This document shows, in pieces, positions 56,796 through 64,000 of a stretch of DNA of 64,000 nt. The stretch is from Rhipidocladum racemiflorum (lineage: Eukaryota > Streptophyta > Magnoliopsida > Poales > Poaceae), in NCBI GenBank assembly GCA_036346355.1, contig CM070580.1, forward strand, positions 67,968,854-68,032,853. Reading direction: 5' to 3'. Below the pieces are notes generated by a model. That model did not search any database and had not been told where the DNA came from. It saw only the letters and a list, made by a program, of their open reading frames with translations. The translations under genes and the position numbers were made by a program. The first letter of the stretch is position 1. Each line of letters begins with the position of its first letter.

Positions 56796-57310
56796 TGGAG
56801 ACAGACAAGTATTCGACCAAGCCTCCTATTTTTTCTGGAGTTGATTTTCCTTTTTAGAAGTCACGAATGGAGTCATACAACATTGTCCAAGGCTTCCTGA
56901 TTTGGTAGAAGGTGAAGCTCCCATATGAGGTTCCTGCCGATGAGAATGTCACGGCCAGCAATACAGTTGATATTGAGGCAAATGCTAAGGCAAGGAACAT
57001 CCTCATATAGGGCCTTAGTCATAGTGAGTATGACAAAATCTCTCACCTACGATTCGCTTACCAGAACTAAGTGACCCTCGATTCTTACCATGAGGGCACT
57101 CCCCAGATCAAGATGGTGAGACATGATCAGCATAAGCGTGATTACAACAAGTTTGAACAGCAAGCTGATGAGACCCTGGACAAGTGCTTTGGTCATTTTA
57201 CAAAAAAAATTGAGTGATCTCTGTGTAGTTGGTTGCATATACTCTGACTTGTAGAATGCTCATCATTTCTTGACATCACTTGATCACCGGGTATGGGAGA
57301 TGAAGGTGAC
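56796..57310 (+). pseudogene. Ty1-copia gag fragment
   Basis: After the primer-binding site the frame reads TDKYSTKPPIFSGVDFPF. It continues ESYNIVQGFLIW, then LSHSEYDKISHLRFAYQN, then HEGTPQIKMVRHDQHKRDYN, a typical copia gag N-terminal part. Multiple stops and a frameshift are present. It ends near 57310 with no pol genes, so the element is truncated. Confidence 0.75.
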
Positions 57311-58394
57311 GAATTTTTTTTAAATAATATTATTTTAATCAAAATTTACAGAAATAATATGCCGAAAAAGAAAATAGCAAAACTACCCCCCTGTGTCCAT
57401 TTGAATTGGCGACAGGGGCAAAATCGGAATTTCGCCCATCCTATCGCCATTTGAATTGGATACAGGCTCCTGTCGCCAAATGGAATGGCGACAGGATCCT
57501 TTACCCGTTCGCAGCCGAAACCGATCTCGCCATTTGCACGCGCAGACAGAGGGAGAGCGAGAGAAAAGAAAGAGAGGGATAGGGAGAAGAAGAAGAGAAA
57601 AGAAAGAGAGGGAGAGGAAGAAGAGAAAGAGGAGGAGAGGGAGGAGAGGGAGGAAGGAGAGGGAGAAGAGGGAGGAAGGAGAGGGAGAGGAGGAAGAAGA
57701 AGATCGCGTCTGCAGGTAAATTTTTTTTCTTTCTTGTATGTTTCATTTAACTTAGTGACTAGATTGATAATTAGTGATTTAGTGATTTAGCGAGTAGTAT
57801 TGTCATGTTTTCGCGACTTAGTGACTTAGCAAAAATTTAGCGATTAGCGTTGTTTTCGAATTAGCGACTTAGCGTTAGTTTAGCGACTTAGCGTTGTTTT
57901 CGCGATATAGGAACAAATCTCCATGGTACTTAGTGTTAGTTTAGCGACTTAGCGATGTTTTCGCGATATAGGAACAAACCTCCCGCCGCGCCGGCCCTGC
58001 TCGCCGCGCTCACCTCGGCCACGACCGCCTTTGGCCCCGTTGGCCGTGTTTGCCGCGCTTGCCTCGGCCTTGCTCGCCTCAGCCCCATCGGCTGTGTCAC
58101 ACTTGCCTTGGCTCGCCGGCCGGCCGCACGAGCTTGCCTCGACGCTTTGCACGGCGATGATTGCATGGGCAGGGAAAATCCCATGAACAATTTCCTAAAA
58201 AATAAGTAAAAATTATGATTTTGCCTTTCCTTCTTTCCTAAATTTTAGAAATCAGTAAATAAATTCAGAAAATAGGTATTAAAGACTGAAAAATAGATTT
58301 TCACATATCGAAAGTCTATACGTAGCATAAGTACATTGTCTAAAAGGTGTGTGTCGTACACAGTAAGAATTTCATGAAATGTTTGACAGGTATG
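57311..58394. repeat. Purine-rich and tandem-repeat DNA upstream of MULE transposase
   Basis: 57395-57500 shares GAATTGGCGACAG words with 11700-11860. 57540-57715 is a GAGAGG-rich purine tract; its Arg/Glu ORFs are not genes. GTTAGTTTAGCGACTTAGCG followed by TTTTCGCGATATAGGAACAAA occurs twice (57862-57917 and 57933-57978). 57980-58200 is a GC-rich stretch of unknown origin, possibly the leader of the MULE gene. Confidence 0.55.
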
Positions 58395-61157
58395 GATGAA
58401 CGAGTGCAGTTTACAATATATTACGGAGAGGGAATTCCGAACATGGGTGTGGAAGGGGTGGAACTAAGTCATTTCCCAAGTGTCGTAGTTGGTCTGTCAC
58501 GTCCAGCGGAGCGTTCATGGAGCACAGTTAGAAGATGGTTATACCAAATATTCTCGTTGGACCGTGAGTTGCATGGTGTGAAGCTGCACGGAGTAGGGTG
58601 TCGGAGACGGAACTGTACGTACTGGGAGTTAGTTGAAATTACAGGTCCGAAGTCATGGAGTTCGTATGTCAGAGCAGCGATTGAGAGAGGATGGCCATTA
58701 GTATTGTTGGCGCAAGCATTTGAGAAAGCAGAGGGCATCCGTGAGGAACAGCAGGAGGTTGTTGGTGACGAAGAGGAGGAAGTTGGGGAGAGCAGCCAAG
58801 CAAGAGAAAACTCGGTGAGGCATGATGTTAGTTCGGCTCAGGAGGCAGTGCAAGGTGAGGAAGTTGGTGTTCCAATGGAAGACGTGCAGGAACCAATGGG
58901 TGTGGCAGACGTGCACGAACCAATGGGTGTGGTAGACGAGGGAGAACATATTGAATCGCTGGTGATATCAATAGACGCAGAGAGCCAGGACTACGAGGAT
59001 TTAAGTAACGATGAAGAGGATGAAGAGCCTTTCCCCGCGGAGTGGGATGAGTGTCGGTTCGACAGACTGATGATCAACGAGGGTGAAGATGTCCAATGGG
59101 GGTACGATCGGAATGAGGTGCGACAAGATGCAATTTAAAAGGATAAAGGTGAGGTGCAGGAAGCAGTCACAGCATGGGCAGTGTCGCTGCGTAGACCCTT
59201 CTGGGTTGCTAAGTCAGATCAGCGGGTGTATGATGTGAGATGCAAGATGGAAGGTTTCCCATGGCGTGTCCATGCTTACCAACCTAAATGGGACATAATT
59301 TGGAAGTGTTCTATAGTAGTGCCGCATGCATGTGTGCTGACAGAGTCTACACAATCGCATAGAAATATATCTTCCGGCTTTGTTGCCAATGTAATGTACG
59401 GGGAGATTGTGGGCAACCTGGATTTAGAGCCACGTGCCATCATTCTTGCAATAGAGCAGAGGTATCAGTACACGATAAGCTATGCGAAGGCATGGAGAGC
59501 GAAGCAGAAGGCATTGGAAGCAAGGTTTGGCATGTACGAAGACTCCTATCAGAATCTGCCAGGGTTGCTTCAGGTGATCAAGGAAAGGAATGCTGGGACT
59601 TATGTCGATATTTTCGAGCAACCTTCACAGCGTTTCCCTGGAAAGATGTTGCTCAAGCGGGCATTCTTTGCTTTCGGTGCGTGTATCAACGCATTCAGAC
59701 ATTGCCGTCCGTTGTTATGCGTGGATGGGACTTTTCTGACCGGGAAGTACAAAGGCCAGATATTGACTGCCATAGGAGTCGATGGAAACAATCAGGTTCT
59801 TCCCGTTGCGCTTGCATTCGTAGAGGGTGAGAACACTGATAGTTGGCTATGGTTTCTAAGGAACGTGAAAGCTGGGGTCGTGGAACAGCGGCCTGGTGTG
59901 TGTGTCATACATGATCGGCATCCCGGGTTGCTAAAGGCGATCGTGCAATTGCAGCAAGGTGAAGATGAGACACATCCATGGCCTGATTTGCGTAGTAGGT
60001 GGTGTAAGCGGCACATGGGCGCCAATTTTTACAAGCAGTTTAGGAACAAAGAGCTGACAAAGCTTTTTAAGAGGCTGTGCGACCAGAACCAGGAAAGAAA
60101 ATTTGAGAGACTATGGAAGAAGTTGGACGAGCTAACGTCAAGGCATACAGCCGAGGCAGCGAAGAAGCCAACAGCTTCCGCAGGGGAGGCCCCAGTAGCG
60201 CTTGCAGAGTTACCAACAGACCCTCCACACCTGGTTCGGAGGAATGGAAGGGCTATGAAATGCTTCTCCGAATGGATAGAGCATGAGCCTAAGGAGAAAT
60301 GGGCTCAGCTTTATGACACCGATGGCGCCAGGTATGGGGTCATGACGACAAACTTGGCTGAGGTTTACAATTGGGTCATGCGGGGGTTGAGGCCACTTCC
60401 CCTGGTTGCTATAGTGGAGGGTGTTCTTCGTGGCATAACGAAATACTTTTTGGATCGCTATGCTAGGGCCGTCGCCCGCATGAATGCCCCTGATGTGAAG
60501 TACTCCGAGATGATTTGTACCTACATGGAGGAAAAGGGCAAGAAGGGGGAGATGCATAGAGCATTGAAGATGGGAACGAGGGAGCTCCGATTTGAGGTAC
60601 TATGTAAAGATAAATCAGGGCGTGGGACAAACCGGCGGAGAGTTACACATGAATGCACCATGCATAGACAAACATGTGCATGCACCTGCAACAAGCCTCG
60701 TCTGTTACACAGGCCATGCGCACATGTCATGGCGGCCTGCTCAACAATCCGAATGGATCCAGGTATATTCTTGTCACATTTCTTCAACAAGGAAGAAGTG
60801 ATGGCAACCTGGAGTGGGGAAATGTACGGTTTTCGAGTGGTGGGTTTATTCACGGAGCATCATACCTGGGAGGAGACACGGTGGGTTCCGGATGTAAGTA
60901 GGTTGAAGGGTGTTGGGCGACGGCAGACAAGGCGTATAAGGAACGATATGGATGCAGCGGAAAGTGGACGTCGTGTGAAGAAATGTTCAGTTTGCAAGGA
61001 GACGGGCCACACTTTCAAGTATTGTCCCACGGTTGAGGCGAAAATTGTTGTACATCGTTTATGTAAGGACTTTCCAATGAAATTGTTGTACGTCGTTTAT
61101 ATATGGACTTTCCAATTAAATTGTTGTACGTCGTTTATGTATGGAGTTTCTAATTAA
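58395..61157 (+). pseudogene. MULE (MuDR-type) transposase with a single in-frame stop
   Basis: The frame starts MDERVQFTIYYGEG at 58395 (after an AG acceptor-like site) and stays open to TAA 59136-59138. It resumes immediately in the same frame (KDKGEVQEAVTAWAVSLRR) to 61157. The whole span would be about 920 residues. It has the N-terminal MuDR-type domain, then the DDE core: Asp in LLCVDGTFLTGKYKGQ (59724), Asp in VIHDRHPGLLKAI (59913) and Glu in NLAEVYNWVMRG (60360). A SWIM zinc finger (CTCNKPRLLHRPCAH, about 60690) and a CCHC knuckle (CSVCKETGHTFKYC) follow. The last 40 residues derive from tandem repeats. One substitution explains the stop. Terminal inverted repeats of the MULE were not identified. 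Confidence 0.9.
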
Positions 61158-61300
61158 ATTGTTGTACGTCGTTTATGTATGGACTTTACAATTAAATTGT
61201 TGTACGTCATTAATGTATGGACTTTCCAATTAAGTTGTTGTACGTCGTTTATGTATGGACTTACTGATTAAATTGTTGTACTTCAAATTTATTATGGAAT
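61044..61300. repeat. Tandem repeat of about 43 bp, six copies
   Basis: AATTGTTGTACGTCGTTTAT followed by GTATGGACTTTCCAATTAA recurs six times with minor changes. It overlaps the 3' end of the MULE transposase frame. Confidence 0.92.
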
Positions 61301-61389
61301 GATTGTTTGCATTTTCTTTATGTAATTGTTGTGTTCAATTTGTAACGATATGTTCTTCTATTTTCCTATTGTCGGGTTACACATTGCAG

Positions 61390-64000
61390 GTATGGCGTAC
61401 GAGTTGCTTGACCCGGTGATAGATGCGAGTCACCAGAGCCACTTGGCCACCGCGCCGCCGCAGCCGGGGCGGCTACCTCTTGAGCTTGGCGCCCTACGCT
61501 TACGCACCCCCATGAGAGCATGGAGGATTGACCCGCGATGGCTTCCGAGGTTAGTACACTAATCACATGGTTCTATAAGTTCAATGTACTGTCATCTATG
61601 TGTGCAGGCAGCGTACTTACAATATTTTCATGCAGGTTGAGGGCAGCGGGGTTGCTTCCATTAGCCAGGATGGTGGAGGCGACCGTGGGCGATTTACCGT
61701 GACATGCGAGGTTCCTCCAGGAGGTTCCGTCACGACCGAAGCTTCTTGGCCGCTTTGGTGGACCGTTGGCGCCCTGAGACGCACGTTCCACCTTCCGTGC
61801 GGCGAGATGGCGCCCACACTTGAGGACGTGAGTTACCCATCGGGCCTACCTTGCTCGGGGACGCGATGGTGCGGTCGACGTCGACCCTGAGTGGCGGACG
61901 GACCTCCTGCACCGGTTTGCAGGTGTGATACCAGCAGGGTACAACACTTTCACTTCTACGCACGGCCCTACGCAGAAGTGGCTGGTTCAGTTCTATGTAA
62001 GTTGCGCTTTATTTTGTAGGTTTTTTTTAGCCGCTTTCAGTTCCGCCGCTAACCATAGCCTTTTGCAGCCCGAGAGGATGGCGGCCAGAGCGGAGGACTA
62101 CGTTGTCACCTGCCACTTCGAGGCGTACCTGATCTGGCTATTCGGCTGGGTCATGTTCAGCTCGAGCCACGGAGACACCGTCGACAAGCACTTGATCCAG
62201 TTCGCCAGGACGATCGCGGAGGCCGACATGGATCAGATCCCACAGCTGGCTTGGGGACCGGTAGGGCTGGAAATTAAGCTCGAGGCTCGCAGCTCGGCTC
62301 GGCTCGAAGCGGCAGTGAGCCGAGCCCGAGCCTACTGATTGGCTCGTTCATCCAACGAGCCGAGCCCGAGCTGGCTCGCGAGCGGCTCGTTGGCTCGTTG
62401 GGCTCGTTACATTATATTGCATGCTGTTTGTCAATCTGTCATCAACTCAGTGCTCAGCATTAGCAATTGTGGATATGGCAGTCTCAAATAACACTAGGCA
62501 TAATACATATTGTATTCATTCACTATTCAACTTCTTACCTCTGTCTTGTATAACATGTGCCATTGCATTATTGCAAGTTCCCTAACTAAAGACACCAAAC
62601 ATTGCTTACAAGAACAAGCAGGAACTTTAAGAGTAATTGACCATATAAATTTGGTAACTACTGGCATGGATAGAATGATCATTGCCTACATATACATTTC
62701 TTCGAAAATAGAGTAAGCATCTCATAGGCTATGCACGGATGTAATAAACAGATACAAATATTTGAGTCATTATCAAAATACTACAGATATAAAATAAGAA
62801 AGGTAATAACATTCCCACATCCATGGTTTTTAGGTTCAAGATCACCACCAGTAGTTGGACATAGTAACACAATTATGTACTCAAGAAGCAACATTGCATG
62901 ATAAAATTCAGTCATTAGTCAACAATGCATCACAATTCACCAGTGCATGTGCATGAGTGCATCACAGCCAACAGTGCATCACAATTCACAATCAACTTCA
63001 CTAGTTCATCAATCTCACTGCTTATTATCATGACAAATCACCAAATCACACTATCACAGTCACCAACTCAACATTCAACAAGCATCTCAGATTCTCAGTT
63101 CACCAAATCACTAGTGCATCACACATTCAACAAATAAACATTCAACAATCATCTCAGTGCTCAGTTGCTCACCGTGTCAGTTGGTGCTACTGTTGGAGGA
63201 CCTGTTAAGGTGGATCCAGTGGAGGCGGCGCTGAGTGCTGCAGTTGCATATGGAGCCTCAGCCGGCGTCGGCGACGAGTGTGCGCCAGCGCCATCGCCAC
63301 TACCTCGTTTCTTCTTCTACACTCGCTCCATGGGCCAGCGACGGGGTGGAGACTGGAGAGAAACGGGGCCGGGGGAGGCGTTGGAGGAGCCGAGGGAGCC
63401 AGGGCCTGGGGCTGGGGAGGCGGGGTCGGGGGAGGCGTCGAGGGACGGCCGGACGGGCACGGCCAGGGGAGGCGCCGAGGGACAGCCGAACGGGCACGGC
63501 CAGGGGAGGCGTCGAAGTCGCCGAAGGACGCGGTCACGCGGGGCTGGGGGAGGCACCGAGGGACAGCCGGACGGGATCGGCCGCGCGGGGCGCCGTGGCG
63601 GTCGAGCGGAGCCGCGGAGGAGGCGACGAGCCGAGGGAGATGGGGAACGAGTTTAGGGATTCCGTATTTGGGGGCGGAGGAATTTGGGTGGATTCGATTC
63701 GGTCGTTCGCTTGGTGCTGCGCCTGCGTGCATAAAACCCCTGGCTCACGAGCTGGCTCGTGGCTTGTTCGAGCCCGAGCCGAGCCCAACATTTGGCTCGA
63801 TGCACACTGCGAGCCGAGCCCGGCTCGACTCAAATTTTGGCGAGCTTGACCGAGCCCGGCTCGGCTCGGCTCGGCTCGGCTCAATTCCACCCCTAGGGAC
63901 CGGCAGTACTGGCGGCCACCTACAGTGCTCTTTGCGATGGGTGCCGTCGCACCTCGGACTCATCCGTTCTCGCTGGGTGTCCGCTACTGCTTCAGTTGTG
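61390..64000 (+). pseudogene. Plant mobile domain (PMD, MAIN-like) gene, decayed and split by a hAT element; runs off the window
   Basis: Starts MAYELLDPVIDASHQSHLA at 61390. Exon 1 ends before GTTAGT near 61550 and exon 2 starts after CAG near 61636 with RLRAAGLLPLARMVEA. In different frames follow LAALVDRWRPETH, TFHLPCGEMAPTLEDVSY and DVDPEWRTDLLHRFAGVIPA. A later exon (about 62070) reads YLIWLFGWVMFSSSHGDTVD and DMDQIPQLAWGP, where the hAT insertion (62262-63895) cuts in. After it the frame continues AVLAATYSALCDGC to the window edge. PMD genes are often carried next to MULE transposases in plants. At least three frameshifts make it nonfunctional. Confidence 0.85.
62262..63895. mobile_element. 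hAT-type nonautonomous element, 1.63 kb
   Basis: The ends TAGGGCTGGAAATT and AATTCCACCCCTA are inverted, with a perfect 8-bp duplication GGGACCGG (62254-62261 and 63896-63903). Subterminal GAGCCGAGCCCGAG/GGCTCGGCTCGG repeats lie at both ends. The middle (62400-63160) is AT-rich with many CATCACAATTCAC words. 63170-63660 is GC-rich with three imperfect copies around GACGGGCACGGCCAGGGGAGGCG. No transposase is present. Confidence 0.93.

Noticed and set aside
57456..57790. Lys/Arg/Glu-rich ORFs on plus strand
   Set aside because: They come from a GAGAGG purine tract; low complexity with all frames open.
63205..63732. Pro/Arg-rich ORFs on both strands near the right edge
   Set aside because: GC-rich interior of a hAT element; overlapping frames on both strands are open and none resembles a known protein.

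Overview
The window is a piece of a plant nuclear genome, almost certainly from a grass (Poaceae, rice-like). The evidence is a 13-exon cytosolic methionine synthase gene with GT-AG introns, two very GC-rich single-exon transporter genes, Stowaway, Tourist-like and hAT MITEs of grass type, and large CACTA, Mutator-like (MULE), copia, Helitron and LINE-derived sequence filling most of the rest. No bacterial-style operons or CRISPR arrays are present.

Layout. 1-1040: repeat-rich DNA and promoter. 1041-6930: MetE-type methionine synthase with a leader intron that carries a MITE. 7411-9358: a tandemly duplicated, TE-interrupted promoter/leader region. 9421-10947: an intronless PHT1-like phosphate transporter homologue flanked on both sides by copies of one hAT-type MITE. 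12796-27299: a 14.5-kb CACTA element (here CACTA-A) with decayed TNP2 transposase, a decayed second ORF and an Ulp1-like protease. It contains a LINE fragment and a nested 3.5-kb CACTA element (CACTA-B, 21387-24891) carrying a captured CCCH zinc-finger gene fragment. 27300-32500: MITEs, hairpins and minisatellite-like DNA. 32568-34292: an intronless cation/calcium exchanger (CCX type). 34300-45400: mostly TE debris (Stowaway, hAT MITEs, copia gag/LTR, SINE-like sequence, an LRR gene fragment). 45406-46228: Helitron fragment. 46230-57310: a copia LTR and gag split by an 8.85-kb CACTA element (CACTA-C, 46911-55762) whose two genes lie on the minus strand. 58395-64000: a nearly intact MULE transposase followed by a decayed plant-mobile-domain gene, itself split by a 1.6-kb hAT-type element.

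Three ordinary host genes are therefore supported: methionine synthase, PHT1-like transporter and CCX exchanger. The rest is mobile DNA. All three CACTA elements and several MITEs have exact or near-exact target-site duplications, so their boundaries are well fixed. The most biologically unusual gene is the PHT1-like transporter: its reading frame and fold signature are intact, but several charged residues thought to bind phosphate or couple protons are replaced. The most unusual mobile DNA is the nested CACTA with its captured zinc-finger exons, and three transposase genes that are each near-intact but stopped by isolated nonsense codons.
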